Part shown: positions 44,180 through 52,904 of the stretch, in pieces | Layout: every line of letters begins with the position of its first letter | Position numbering within the stretch: the stretch's first letter is position 1 | DNA from: Micromonospora sp. RP3T | GTDB taxonomy: Bacteria > Actinomycetota > Actinomycetes > Mycobacteriales > Micromonosporaceae | Assembly: GCF_003027925.1 (NCBI RefSeq) | Contig: NZ_PYPS01000002.1 | Coordinates: 310,001-374,000, forward strand | DNA length: 64,000 nucleotides | Direction of reading: 5' to 3' | Notes under the pieces: model-generated | Seen by the model: only the letters and a program-made list of their open reading frames with translations | The model's database searches: none | Told to the model about the DNA's origin: nothing | Made by a program: the position numbers and the translations under genes

Positions 44180-46255
44180 ATGGTGCGAATCAATAGACTC
44201 GCGGCCCGGGTCGGACGTGGCGGCCGGTGGTCGCGCGTCGTGGCCGCGACGCTGGCGGTGCTGCTCGGCGCCGGCATCGTCGCGGTGACGCCGTCGGGCG
44301 CGTCGGCCGCGACCGTGGACACCAACGCGTGGTACGTGCTGGTCAACCGCAACAGCGGCAAGGCGCTCGACGTGTACAACCAGGCGACCAACGACGGGGC
44401 CCGGATCACCCAGTGGTCCCGCAGCGACGGCAACAACCAGCAGTGGCAGTTCGTCGACTCCGGCGGCGGCTACTACCGGCTGCGCTCGCGTCACTCGGGC
44501 AAGGTGCTGGACGTCTCCGGCGTCTCGACCGCCGACGGCGCCAGCATCGTCCAGTGGACGGACAACAACGCCACCAACCAGCAGTTCCGGCTCGCCGACT
44601 CCGCCGACGGCTACGTACGGCTGATCGCCCGGCACTCCAGCAAGGCGGTCGAGGTGCAGAACGCCTCGACCGCGGACGGCGCGAACGTGGTGCAGTACAG
44701 CGACTGGGGCGGCAACAACCAGCAGTGGCAGTTGGTCAAGCTCGGCGACAGCGGCACCCCGGGCGGGTCGACGTACACCAACCCGGTGGTCTGGCAGGAC
44801 TTCGCGGACGTCGACATCATCCGCGTCGGCGACACCTACTACATGTCCTCGTCGACCATGCACTACTCGCCGGGCGCGCCGGTGCTGCGCTCCTACGACC
44901 TGGTCAACTGGGAGATCGCCGGGCACTCGGTGCCCCGGCTGGACTTCGGCACCAAGTACGACCTCAACGGCGCCCGCGCGTACGTCAACGGCATCTGGGC
45001 CTCGACGTTGAACTACCGCAGCAGCAACGGCACGTTCTACTGGATCGGGTGCATCGACTTCAACAAGTCGTACGTCTACACCTCGACCTCGGTGAGCGGC
45101 ACCTGGCAGAAGCGCTCCGAGATCAACAACTGCTACTACGACGCCGGCCTGCTCATCGACGACAACGACACCATGTACGTCGCCTACGGCAACAGCACCC
45201 TGAGCGTCGCGCAACTGTCCGCGGACGGCCTCAGCCAGGTGCGCACGCAGCAGGTCTACACCACGCCGTCGAACATCGGCACGCTGGAGGGCTCCCGCTT
45301 CTACAAGCGCAACGGGTACTACTACATCTTCGTCACCCGGCCCGCCAACGGTCAGTACATCCTGCGCTCCACCAGCCCGTGGGGGCCGTACGAGACGCGG
45401 CAGGTGCTGCTCAACATGTCCGGCCCGATCGCCGGCGGCGGCGTGCCCCACCAGGGTGGCCTGGTGCAGACCCAGAACGGCCAGTGGTACTACATGGCGT
45501 TCGTGGACGCGTACCCCGGTGGTCGCGTGCCGGCCCTCGCCCCGATCACCTGGACCAGCGACGGCTGGCCCCAGATCCAGACCGTCAACGGCGGCTGGGG
45601 CAGCTCCTACCCGTCGCCGCTGCCGACCCGCGCGGTGCAACCGATGACCGGTGCGGACACGTTCACCGGCACCACGCTGAGCCACCTGTGGGAGTGGAAC
45701 CACAACCCGGACAACACCAGGTGGTCGGTCGGTGACGGGCTGCGGCTGCAGACGGCGACCGTCACCAACGACCTCTACAGCGCGCGCAACACGGCGACGC
45801 GGCGCATCCAGGGACCGACGTCGACGGCGACCATCGAACTGGACTACTCGACGATGCGCGACGGCGACCGCGCCGGGCTGGCCATGCTGCGGGACTCGTC
45901 GGCCTGGATCGGCGTACGCCGGGACAACGGCGCGACACGGGTGGTGATGACCAACAACCTGACCATGGACAGCGGTTGGCGCACCACGAACACCGGCACC
46001 GAGATCGCCGGCGCGGCGGTCAGCGGTGGTCGGATCTGGCTGCGGGCCAAGGCCGACATCAGACCGGGCAGCGGGCGGCAGGCGACCTTCTCCTACAGCA
46101 CCGACGGGACGAACTTCGTCCCGCTGGGCAACGCGCTGACGTTGAACAACGCCTGGCAGTTCTTCATGGGCTACCGCTTCGGAATCTTCAACTACGCGAC
46201 CCAGGCGCTCGGCGGCGCGGCCACCGTCCGCCGGTTCGACCTGACCACCCCGTGA
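44180..46255 (+). CDS. Secreted GH43 family enzyme with N-terminal ricin-B module
   Basis: 691 aa from ATG 44180 after GAAGGAGGAGC. Signal peptide about 1-41. A ricin-B/CBM13 trefoil (about 45-190) has three NQQWQ/NQQFR repeats. The GH43 five-blade propeller (about 195-475) begins TYTNPVVWQDFADVDIIRVG (catalytic base Asp in the DVD motif) and includes YDAGLLIDDN and LEGSRFYKRNGYYYIFVTRP, where the acid Glu is expected. A C-terminal beta-sandwich (about 490-691, LWEWNHNPDN...RRFD) is the usual extra domain of GH43 beta-xylosidases/arabinofuranosidases. Probably acts on arabinoxylan. A LacI-type operator precedes it. Confidence 0.9.
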   Translation: MVRINRLAARVGRGGRWSRVVAATLAVLLGAGIVAVTPSGASAATVDTNAWYVLVNRNSGKALDVYNQATNDGARITQWSRSDGNNQQWQFVDSGGGYYRLRSRHSGKVLDVSGVSTADGASIVQWTDNNATNQQFRLADSADGYVRLIARHSSKAVEVQNASTADGANVVQYSDWGGNNQQWQLVKLGDSGTPGGSTYTNPVVWQDFADVDIIRVGDTYYMSSSTMHYSPGAPVLRSYDLVNWEIAGHSVPRLDFGTKYDLNGARAYVNGIWASTLNYRSSNGTFYWIGCIDFNKSYVYTSTSVSGTWQKRSEINNCYYDAGLLIDDNDTMYVAYGNSTLSVAQLSADGLSQVRTQQVYTTPSNIGTLEGSRFYKRNGYYYIFVTRPANGQYILRSTSPWGPYETRQVLLNMSGPIAGGGVPHQGGLVQTQNGQWYYMAFVDAYPGGRVPALAPITWTSDGWPQIQTVNGGWGSSYPSPLPTRAVQPMTGADTFTGTTLSHLWEWNHNPDNTRWSVGDGLRLQTATVTNDLYSARNTATRRIQGPTSTATIELDYSTMRDGDRAGLAMLRDSSAWIGVRRDNGATRVVMTNNLTMDSGWRTTNTGTEIAGAAVSGGRIWLRAKADIRPGSGRQATFSYSTDGTNFVPLGNALTLNNAWQFFMGYRFGIFNYATQALGGAATVRRFDLTTP

Positions 46256-46259
46256 CGGG

Positions 46260-46298
46260 GCGCGGGCCGGACGCGTCACCCGCGCGTCCGGCCCGCGC
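46260..46298 (+). terminator. Terminator after the GH43 gene
   Basis: GCGCGGGCCGGACGCG (46260-46275) and CGCGTCCGGCCCGCGC (46283-46298) form perfect 16-bp arms, right after the stop. Confidence 0.85.
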
Positions 46299-46363
46299 GC
46301 TGTCCTGACCACCACCGGACAACGCCTGCGGCGGGCGTACCACCGTCGCGGAGAGGATCACCG

Positions 46364-48013
46364 ATGAGACACCTCACCTCGGCCCGCCGCCGGGCCGCCG
46401 CCGTCCTGGCGGCCGGACTGCTGCTGGCCGGCGCGCTGGTCGGCCTGCGCCCGTCCACGGCGTCGGCGCTGGAGAACGGTGCGGCGCGGACGCCGCCGAT
46501 GGGTTGGAACAGTTGGAACACGTTCGGTTGCAACATCAACGAGACGTTGATCCGGCAGATGACCGATGCGATGGTCAGTTCCGGGATGCGCGATGCCGGT
46601 TACCAGTACGTGGTGGTGGACGACTGTTGGATGAACCCGAACCGGGACTCGGCGGGGAATCTGCAGGGTGATCCGAGCCGGTTCCCGTCGGGGATGAAGT
46701 CGCTTGGTGACTACATCCATGCGCGGGGGTTGAAGTTCGGTATCTACCAGGGGCCGTTGACGAAGACGTGCGCGCAGTACTTCAACAGCTATCCCGGCTC
46801 CACCGGCGCGCAGGGCCACGAGGCCCAGGACGCCCGGCAGTTCGCGGCGTGGGGGGTGGACTACCTGAAGTACGACTGGTGCTCGCCCAGCGGCACGATC
46901 GATGATCAGGTGCGGGTGTTCAACCTGATGCGCGACGCGTTGGCCGCCACCGGCCGGCCGATCGTGTACAGCATCAACTCCAACAGCGTGCACTCGAAGA
47001 CCGGTCCGCAGCGGGACTGGGGTGATGTGGCGAACATGTGGCGGACCACGGAGGACATCACCAACGCGTGGAACACCGGCCAGACCAACGGCTATCCGAT
47101 GGGCATCCAGAACATCGTGGACGTGACGGTGCCGTTGGCCGGGCGGGCGAAGCCGGGCGCGTTCAACGACATGGACATGTTGGAGGTCGGTCGGGGCGGG
47201 ATGACCGACACCGAGATGCGTAGTCACTTCGCGTTGTGGGCGGTGCTGGCATCGCCGCTGATCGCGGGCAACGACCTGCGCAACATGACGGCGGCCACGC
47301 AGACGATCCTGAAGAACGCGAACCTGATCGGTATCAGTCAGGATCCGCTGGCGTTGCAGGCGGGTCAGGTGTCGTTCGACGGCACCCGGCGGGTGCTGGC
47401 CAAGCGGTTGGCCAACGGTGACGTCGCGGTCGCGCTGTTCAACCAGGGCAGCGCCAGCACGACGATCTCGACGACCGCCGCCGCCATCGGCAAGACCGGC
47501 ACGTCGTTCACCCTGCTGGACGCGTGGACCAACGCGACGAGCACCACCTCCGGCGCCATCTCCGCCACCGTCCCGGGGCACGGCACGGTCGTCTACCGGG
47601 TCAGTGGCGGCGGCACCGGCACCCCGCCCCCGACCACCGGCGGGGCGCTCGTCAGCGCCGCCTCCAGCCGGTGCCTGGACGTGCCGCAGAGCAACACCGC
47701 CAACGGCACCCAGCCGGTGATCTGGGACTGCAACGGCGCCGCCAACCAGCGGTGGACGTTCAGCGGGGACGCGATCCAGGCGCTGGGCAAGTGTCTGGAT
47801 TCGCCGGCCAACGCCGGCGCGGGCACGAAGGCGCAGATCTGGGACTGCAATGGCGGCGCCAACCAGCGGTGGACCCGTAACAGCGACGGCACCATCCGCA
47901 ACCAGCAGTCCGGCCTCTGCCTGGACGTCAACGGCGCCGCCACCGCCAACGGCACCACCGTCATCCAGTGGACCTGCACCGCCGCCGCCAACCAGCGGTG
48001 GACGGTGCGCTAG
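46364..48013 (+). CDS. Secreted GH27 alpha-galactosidase with ricin-B module
   Basis: 549 aa from ATG 46364. Signal peptide about 1-35. The GH27 barrel (about 38-330) opens with RTPPMGWNSWNTFGCNINE. The nucleophile is D171 in YLKYDWCSPSG and the acid/base D271 in NDMDMLEVG (usually NDPDML). A C-terminal beta domain precedes a PPPTTGG linker and a ricin-B trefoil (about 425-549) with CLDVPQS, CLDSPAN and CLDVNGA repeats. It removes alpha-linked galactose (or arabinopyranose) outside the cell. From about 46500 to 47450 the third codon positions contain more T and A than in neighbouring genes, which may reflect a different origin. Confidence 0.93.
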   Translation: MRHLTSARRRAAAVLAAGLLLAGALVGLRPSTASALENGAARTPPMGWNSWNTFGCNINETLIRQMTDAMVSSGMRDAGYQYVVVDDCWMNPNRDSAGNLQGDPSRFPSGMKSLGDYIHARGLKFGIYQGPLTKTCAQYFNSYPGSTGAQGHEAQDARQFAAWGVDYLKYDWCSPSGTIDDQVRVFNLMRDALAATGRPIVYSINSNSVHSKTGPQRDWGDVANMWRTTEDITNAWNTGQTNGYPMGIQNIVDVTVPLAGRAKPGAFNDMDMLEVGRGGMTDTEMRSHFALWAVLASPLIAGNDLRNMTAATQTILKNANLIGISQDPLALQAGQVSFDGTRRVLAKRLANGDVAVALFNQGSASTTISTTAAAIGKTGTSFTLLDAWTNATSTTSGAISATVPGHGTVVYRVSGGGTGTPPPTTGGALVSAASSRCLDVPQSNTANGTQPVIWDCNGAANQRWTFSGDAIQALGKCLDSPANAGAGTKAQIWDCNGGANQRWTRNSDGTIRNQQSGLCLDVNGAATANGTTVIQWTCTAAANQRWTVR

Positions 48014-48029
48014 TACGTCCACCCGACGT

Positions 48030-48065
48030 CGCCCCGGCCGGGTCCCACCCGGTCCGGCCGGGGCG
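48030..48065. terminator. Hairpin between GH27 and SDR genes
   Basis: CGCCCCGGCCGG (48030-48041) pairs perfectly with CCGGCCGGGGCG (48054-48065), between convergent genes. Confidence 0.75.
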
Positions 48066-48098
48066 CGTCGTCGTGGAACCGCCCGCGTGCCGGGGGAG

Positions 48099-48860
48099 TC
48101 AGCGGGCGAGCCAGCCCCCGTCGACCGCGAGCACCGTGCCGTGCACGTACGCGGCCGCCTCCGAGGCCAGGAACACGGTGGCCCCGGCGAGATCCTCGGG
48201 CCGGCCCCAGCGTCCGGCCGGGATGCGTGCCACGATCGCCCGGTCGCGTTCCGGCTGGTCCCGCAACGCCTGGGTGTTGTCGGTGGCGATGTAGCCGGGC
48301 GCGATCGCGTTGACGTTGACGCCGTGGCCCGCCCACTCGTTGGCCAGCGCCCGGGTCAGCCCGGCGATCCCCGACTTCGCCGCCGCGTAGGACGGCACGG
48401 TCACGCCGCCCTGGAAACTCAGCATCGAGGCGGTGAATATGATCTTGCCGGAACCGCGCCCGACCATGTTCCGGCCGACCTCGCGGGCGAGGACGAACGG
48501 GGCGGTGAGATCGACCTCCAGCACCTCGTCCCAGTCCTCGTCCGGGTGCGCGACGGCCGGGGCGCGGCGGATCGTGCCGGCGTTGTTGACCAGGATGTCC
48601 ACCGGCCGTTCCCGCCGGCCCAGCCATCCGGCGAGCGCGCGCACGGCGGCCCGGTCGGCCAGGTCGCACCGGTGCGGCACGAACGAGCGGCCGTGCGCGG
48701 TCACCCGCGCCTCGACCTCGCTCCCGGTCTCCTCCAGGGTGGCGCTGACGCCGATCACGTCCGCGCCCGCCGCCGCCAGCGCCTCCGCCATCGCCAGGCC
48801 GATCCCGCGCCGGCAGCCGGTGACCACGGCGAGCCGGCCGCTCAGGTCGAACGGGTTCAC
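48099..48860 (-). CDS. SDR dehydrogenase, candidate 2-keto-3-deoxy-L-fuconate dehydrogenase
   Basis: 253 aa from GTG 48860, overlapping the Zn-dehydrogenase stop. It is a classical SDR: TGCRRGIGLA cofactor motif, NNAGTI, Ser in TASMLSF, catalytic Tyr-Lys in SYAAAKSG, and APGYIATDN. Overall it resembles 2-deoxy-D-gluconate/2-keto-3-deoxy-sugar acid dehydrogenases (KduD-like). As last gene of the sugar operon its best-fitting task is oxidation of 2-keto-3-deoxy-L-fuconate, the step after the dehydratase encoded at 52901. The exact substrate is inference. Confidence 0.75.
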   Translation of the reverse strand: MNPFDLSGRLAVVTGCRRGIGLAMAEALAAAGADVIGVSATLEETGSEVEARVTAHGRSFVPHRCDLADRAAVRALAGWLGRRERPVDILVNNAGTIRRAPAVAHPDEDWDEVLEVDLTAPFVLAREVGRNMVGRGSGKIIFTASMLSFQGGVTVPSYAAAKSGIAGLTRALANEWAGHGVNVNAIAPGYIATDNTQALRDQPERDRAIVARIPAGRWGRPEDLAGATVFLASEAAAYVHGTVLAVDGGWLAR

Positions 48861-49882
48861 ACCCCACCTCCACAGTCCACCAGCACCTTCACGTCGCCGC
48901 CGGCGGCGAGCGCCCGGAACGCCTCGGTGACGTCGTCAAGCGGCACGGTCCGGGAGATGAGCCGCGCCGCGGGCACCTCCCGGCGGTGCACCAGGCGGAC
49001 CGCCTCGGCGTAGTCCTCCCGCTGGTAGACCCGCACCCCGATCACCTCCAGCTCGCGCCAGAAGATCCGGTGCAGGTCCACCTCCCGCGGCGTGGGATGG
49101 ATCGCCACCACCACCAGCCGCCCGCGTACGGCGAGCAGGTCGGTCGCGAGGCGTACCCCGGTCGTCGACCCGGACGCCTCGAAGACCACGTCGGCGCCGG
49201 CGCCCCCGGTCGCCTCCTGGACGAGCCCGACCGGGTCCGCCGCCACCGGGTCCACGGCGGACAGGCCGAGGTCGGCGGCGAGCGCGCGGCGGCGCGGATC
49301 GATCTCCAGCACGGTCACCGTGGCGCCGGCCGCCCGGGCGACCGCGCCGATGAGCAGACCGACCGGACCCGCGCCGATGACCACCGCGTGCTCGCCCGCC
49401 GTCAGGCGGGAACGCCGCACGTCGTGCACGGCCACCGCGGTGGGCTCGACCAGGGCCGCCTCGGCCAGTGGCAGGTCGTCCGGCAGCGGCACCACGATCC
49501 GGGCCGGCACCGTCCAGGAGCGCTGCATCGCGCCGGGGGAGTCGATGCCGATGAAGGTCAGCCGGTGACAGATGTGCTGGTGACCGGCCCGGCAGGCGGG
49601 GCACCGACCGCACCAGTCCAGCGGCATCACCGTCACCGGCTCGCCCACCCGCCGATCGGTGACGCCCGGGCCGATCTCCGCGATGCGACCGGACATCTCG
49701 TGCCCGATCACCGCCGGCACGTGGACCCGGTGATCCATCGCGCCGTGCGCGACGTGCAGGTCCGTGCCGCAGATGCCGGTGTACGTCACCGCGATGCGTA
49801 CCTCGCCGGGTCCGGGTGGCACCGCCCGGGTGTCCTCGACGACGAACCTCTGGTCGCCGACGTAGTGCGCGCTACGGTTCAC
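48857..49882 (-). CDS. Zinc-dependent alcohol dehydrogenase (sugar/polyol type)
   Basis: 341 aa from GTG 49882; GAGGAGG lies just upstream. The catalytic zinc site is GICGTDLH and GHEMSG. The structural zinc site is the four-Cys stretch in CGRCPACRAGHQHIC. The nucleotide-binding motif is VIGAGPVGLLIGA, with a following acidic EIDPRRR that favours NAD. It is a threonine/sorbitol-dehydrogenase-like MDR. In this operon it may oxidise a fucose-pathway sugar or the lactaldehyde/propanediol side product. Its specific role is not established by sequence. Confidence 0.85.
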   Translation of the reverse strand: MNRSAHYVGDQRFVVEDTRAVPPGPGEVRIAVTYTGICGTDLHVAHGAMDHRVHVPAVIGHEMSGRIAEIGPGVTDRRVGEPVTVMPLDWCGRCPACRAGHQHICHRLTFIGIDSPGAMQRSWTVPARIVVPLPDDLPLAEAALVEPTAVAVHDVRRSRLTAGEHAVVIGAGPVGLLIGAVARAAGATVTVLEIDPRRRALAADLGLSAVDPVAADPVGLVQEATGGAGADVVFEASGSTTGVRLATDLLAVRGRLVVVAIHPTPREVDLHRIFWRELEVIGVRVYQREDYAEAVRLVHRREVPAARLISRTVPLDDVTEAFRALAAGGDVKVLVDCGGGV

Positions 49883-50214
49883 CAAGCCTCCTCGGTCAGG
49901 TGCCAAACCTCGTGCATCGGTGCCCACCAGTGGCCGGAGCCAGGCTCGGCGAGCGATTCCTGGCAGGGGTCGGTCAGCCGCCACCACGCCCGGGTCTGCG
50001 GATCGGCGGCGATCCGACGCTGGTCCGCGTCGTGGTCGTCGCCGACGTACTCGTAGTAGCCGAACAGCAGGTCCCCGTGCAGGAAGATGCTGTAGTTGCG
50101 GATGCGCGCCGCCCGCAGCGTCTGCTCGACGCCGGGCCAGACGGCGGCGTGCAGCCGTAGGTAGGTTTCCCGGTGGTCCGGCCGCAGCCGGATCACCCAG
50201 CCGTAACGTCGCAC
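49879..50214 (-). CDS. L-rhamnose mutarotase-like protein (DUF718)
   Basis: 111 aa. I take GTG 50214, which follows the preceding gene's TGA by one base and has GGAGAGG upstream. Features of the family are RYGWVIRLRPDHRETYLRLH (with catalytic-type His), AAVWPGVEQTL, YSIFLHGDLLFGYYEYVGDD and the Trp-rich end SGHWWAPMHEVWHL. Such enzymes interconvert alpha and beta anomers of 6-deoxysugars such as L-rhamnose and L-fucose. It would speed the supply of the anomer used by the neighbouring dehydrogenase. Confidence 0.88.
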   Translation of the reverse strand: MRRYGWVIRLRPDHRETYLRLHAAVWPGVEQTLRAARIRNYSIFLHGDLLFGYYEYVGDDHDADQRRIAADPQTRAWWRLTDPCQESLAEPGSGHWWAPMHEVWHLTEEAW

Positions 50215-50215
50215 C

Positions 50216-51160
50216 TCATGCCTCTCCGGTAGGGGTGTTCTCCGGTCGGCCGCTGGGCCAGGCGAGGTCACGCACCGGCGTCAGCAGCTTCTCGATGTCG
50301 TCGAGCAGCTCGGGATCGGGCTCGGACAGGGCCCAGCGCACGTTGCGGGCCATGTTCGCGGCGTCGGCGGAACCGACGAACGTGGTGGCGAACCGCGCCG
50401 GCGCGGCGGCGAAGCCGAGCGCGACCCGGGCGATGTCGACGCCACGTCGCGCACACAGGTCGGCCACGGCGGTCGCGGCCCGCCGGAGTTCCGGCGGGGC
50501 CGGATGCCAGTCGGGTGCGCCGCGCCGGGAGAGCAGCCCCATGGCCAGCGGGGAGGCGTTCAGCACCGCGGTGCCCCGGGCGGTGAACTCCGGCTCGGCC
50601 GTGGCCAGCGCGCGGTCCAGCAGCGTGTAGCGGCAGTACGACAGCACGGTGTCCAGCGGGACCGCCGCCGCGACCCGACGCAACGCGGCCAGGGGGTAGC
50701 CGGTCACGCCGATGAAGCGGACCTTCCCCGCGTCGCGCAGGCGGGCCAGCGCGGGCAACGTCTCACCGATGATCTGGTGGAGGTCGCCGAACTCGATGTC
50801 GTGACACTGGACCAGGTCCAGGTGGTCGGTGCCGAGGCGGGCCAGGCTCTCCTCGACGCTGCGGACCGTGCGGGCCGCCGAGAAGTCGAACGCCGCCTCG
50901 CCGTACCGGCCGACCTTGGTGGCCAGGACGTAGCCGGCCCGGTCGACGCCACGCAGGGCGCGTCCGAGCACCGTCTCCGCGGTGGTGGCGCCGTAGTAGG
51001 GCGAAACGTCGATGATGTTCACGCCGAGTTCCAGCGTGGCGCGCACGGCCTCGATGCCGGCCCGTTCGTCGATCCGGCCGAAGACGCCGCCGAGGGGGGA
51101 GGCGCCGTACCCGAGCATCGACACGGTCAGGCCGGTGCGGCCCAGCGGGCGGTATCGCAT
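50216..51160 (-). CDS. Aldo/keto reductase, probable L-fucose 1-dehydrogenase
   Basis: 314 aa from ATG 51160. Family features: LGYGASPLGGVFG, NIIDVSPYYGATTAETVLGR (Asp, Tyr), VLATKVGRYG (Lys), DLVQCHDIEF (His) and FVGSADAANM. It matches the D-threo-aldose 1-dehydrogenase/L-fucose dehydrogenase branch of AKRs, which oxidises L-fucose or L-galactose to the lactone. It heads a four-gene operon (mutarotase, Zn-dehydrogenase, SDR). The GntR regulator is divergent 157 bp away. The substrate call is supported by the fuconate genes next to it. Confidence 0.82.
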   Translation of the reverse strand: MRYRPLGRTGLTVSMLGYGASPLGGVFGRIDERAGIEAVRATLELGVNIIDVSPYYGATTAETVLGRALRGVDRAGYVLATKVGRYGEAAFDFSAARTVRSVEESLARLGTDHLDLVQCHDIEFGDLHQIIGETLPALARLRDAGKVRFIGVTGYPLAALRRVAAAVPLDTVLSYCRYTLLDRALATAEPEFTARGTAVLNASPLAMGLLSRRGAPDWHPAPPELRRAATAVADLCARRGVDIARVALGFAAAPARFATTFVGSADAANMARNVRWALSEPDPELLDDIEKLLTPVRDLAWPSGRPENTPTGEA

Positions 51161-51232
51161 GGCGTCAGGACCCTTTCCGCGGACGGCGGGGCTGGCGACG
51201 ACGGCCGGAGTCGGGCAGACGTCGGATGAATC

Positions 51233-51238
51233 TATAGT
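51233..51238 (+). promoter_or_regulatory. Likely -10 element in the fucose regulator intergenic region
   Basis: TATAGT at 51233-51238 matches 5 of 6 -10 positions, about 80 bp before the GntR start. The overlapping complement (TATAGA) could also serve the divergent dehydrogenase. No clear -35 was found, suggesting activator dependence. Confidence 0.35.
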
Positions 51239-51317
51239 GGTGGGCACGGCCGCTGCCCGCCGCAGGCGACGGAGCCCCTTCCCAGGCACCCGGTGGGCCG
51301 GCCCGAAGGGGGCGGCA

Positions 51318-52013
51318 ATGGCACTGACCGACGACGCGATCGCGCGGATCCGCGGCATGATCTCCAGCGGTGAGCTGCCGCCGGGCGCGCGGCTGCCACC
51401 GGAGCCGCAGCTCGCCGCGCAGATGGGCCTGTCGCGCAGCGGGGTGCGGGAGGCGGTCAAGGTGCTCGAGTCGGCCCGGGTGCTCGACGTCCGTCGCGGT
51501 GACGGCACCTACGTGACCAGCCTCGCCCCGCGGCTGCTGCTGGAGGGTCTCGGCGTCGCGGTGGAGCTGCTGCGCGACGACACGCTGCTGGAGGTGATGG
51601 AGGTCCGCCGGATGCTGGAGCCGGTGGCCACCGGTCTCGCCGCGTTGCGGATGACCGACACCGAGCTGGACGAACTCGACCGGATCCTGCAGGACATGCG
51701 GGCCGCCGCCGACGACGCCGAGAAGCTCATCCAGTTCGACACCGCCTTCCATCACACAGTGGTCGCGACCACCGGCAACGAGACGCTCACCTCGCTGCTC
51801 GACGGGCTCTCCGGCCGTACGCTGCGGGCCCGGGTCTGGCGAGGGCTGATCGAGGCCAACGCGGCGCACAAGACGATCGACGAACACCAGGCGATCTACC
51901 TCGCCCTGCGGTCGCGCGACCAGTTGCTCGCCCAGGCCACCGCGCTGATGCACGTCAACACCTCCGAGGCGTGGTTGCGGACCGTGCTCGCGGCCCAGGC
52001 GGGGGACGCCTGA
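51318..52013 (+). CDS. FadR-subfamily GntR regulator, probable fucose-pathway repressor
   Basis: 231 aa from ATG 51318 after GAAGGGGG. The winged helix (about 5-70) has GARLPPEPQLAAQMGLSRSG then VREAVKVLESARVLDVRRGD, and the C-terminal FCD helical domain (about 90-225) has a probable metal site in FDTAFHHTVVA and DEHQAIYLALRSRD. FadR-type GntR proteins bind sugar acids. It lies between the two fucose operons, divergent from one and convergent with the other, so L-fuconate or a related acid is a sensible ligand. That is inference. Confidence 0.88.
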   Translation: MALTDDAIARIRGMISSGELPPGARLPPEPQLAAQMGLSRSGVREAVKVLESARVLDVRRGDGTYVTSLAPRLLLEGLGVAVELLRDDTLLEVMEVRRMLEPVATGLAALRMTDTELDELDRILQDMRAAADDAEKLIQFDTAFHHTVVATTGNETLTSLLDGLSGRTLRARVWRGLIEANAAHKTIDEHQAIYLALRSRDQLLAQATALMHVNTSEAWLRTVLAAQAGDA

Positions 52014-52022
52014 CCGGCCGGC

Positions 52023-52904
52023 TCATGTCGCCGGCCCGGGCGCGGCCGGTTCGGCCGGCGGTGTCAGGCGGTAGGTGCGTACGGCGGTGCCGGCGAAGAT
52101 CTCCCGCCGGTCCCCGGGCGACAGGGGCGGCAGCGCGGCCGTCAGGGCCCGCCGCACCCCCGGGTAGTCCGACCTGAGCAGGCACACCGGCCAGTCCGAG
52201 CCAAACATCAGACGACCCGGGCCGAACTCGTCGACGGCGACCTCGACGAACGGGCTCAGGTCGGCCGGCGACCAGTCCGGTGCCGCCTCCGTGACCAGGC
52301 CCGACAGCTTGCCGGTGACGTTGGGACTGGCGGCCAGCGCGGCGAGCGGCTCGCGCCAGCCGGCCAGCCCGGCGGTGCCCCTGTCGATGCGCGGCTTGCC
52401 GAGGTGGTCGAGGACGAAGGAGAGCCGCGGCACCGCCCGGGCCGCCCGCGCCGCGGCGGGCAGTTGGTCGGCCCGGATCACCAGGTCGAACACCAGGCCG
52501 GCGTCGGCCACCTCGGCGAGACCGCGCCGTACGTCGGGACGGTCGAGGTGGTCGGGGTCCGCCTCACCCTGGACCTGCGACCGCACCCCGACCAGGAGTT
52601 CGCCGCCGGGCAGTTGCCGGTAGCGCCGGACGGTGGCGGAGACCTCGCCTCCGGCGATGTCGACCCAGGCCACCACGCCGAGGATCGCCGGCGTGTCCGC
52701 GGCGTGACCGAGGAACTCGGCGGCCTCATCGGGGTGGCAGCGGCCGCCCTCTACCAGCACGGTGCCGTCCACGCCGGCCGAGGCGAGTTCGGCGGTCAGG
52801 TCGGCGGGGGTGAAGGGGCGACGGATCGCCGCCAGCGCCGGGTCGTCGAGCCAGTGGTACCCGCGGTCGGGCTGCCAGAGATGGTGATGCGCGTCGATGA
52901 TCAT
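52023..52904 (-). CDS. Amidohydrolase-superfamily L-fuconolactonase
   Basis: 293 aa from ATG 52904, overlapping the dehydratase stop by ATGA. Family features: the opening [17 protein letters not shown], then [27 protein letters not shown] and [12 protein letters not shown] near the C-terminus. This is the COG3618 type of lactonase. It hydrolyses L-fucono-lactone to L-fuconate, the substrate of the enzyme encoded immediately upstream. Confidence 0.85.
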   Translation of the reverse strand: MIIDAHHHLWQPDRGYHWLDDPALAAIRRPFTPADLTAELASAGVDGTVLVEGGRCHPDEAAEFLGHAADTPAILGVVAWVDIAGGEVSATVRRYRQLPGGELLVGVRSQVQGEADPDHLDRPDVRRGLAEVADAGLVFDLVIRADQLPAAARAARAVPRLSFVLDHLGKPRIDRGTAGLAGWREPLAALAASPNVTGKLSGLVTEAAPDWSPADLSPFVEVAVDEFGPGRLMFGSDWPVCLLRSDYPGVRRALTAALPPLSPGDRREIFAGTAVRTYRLTPPAEPAAPGPAT

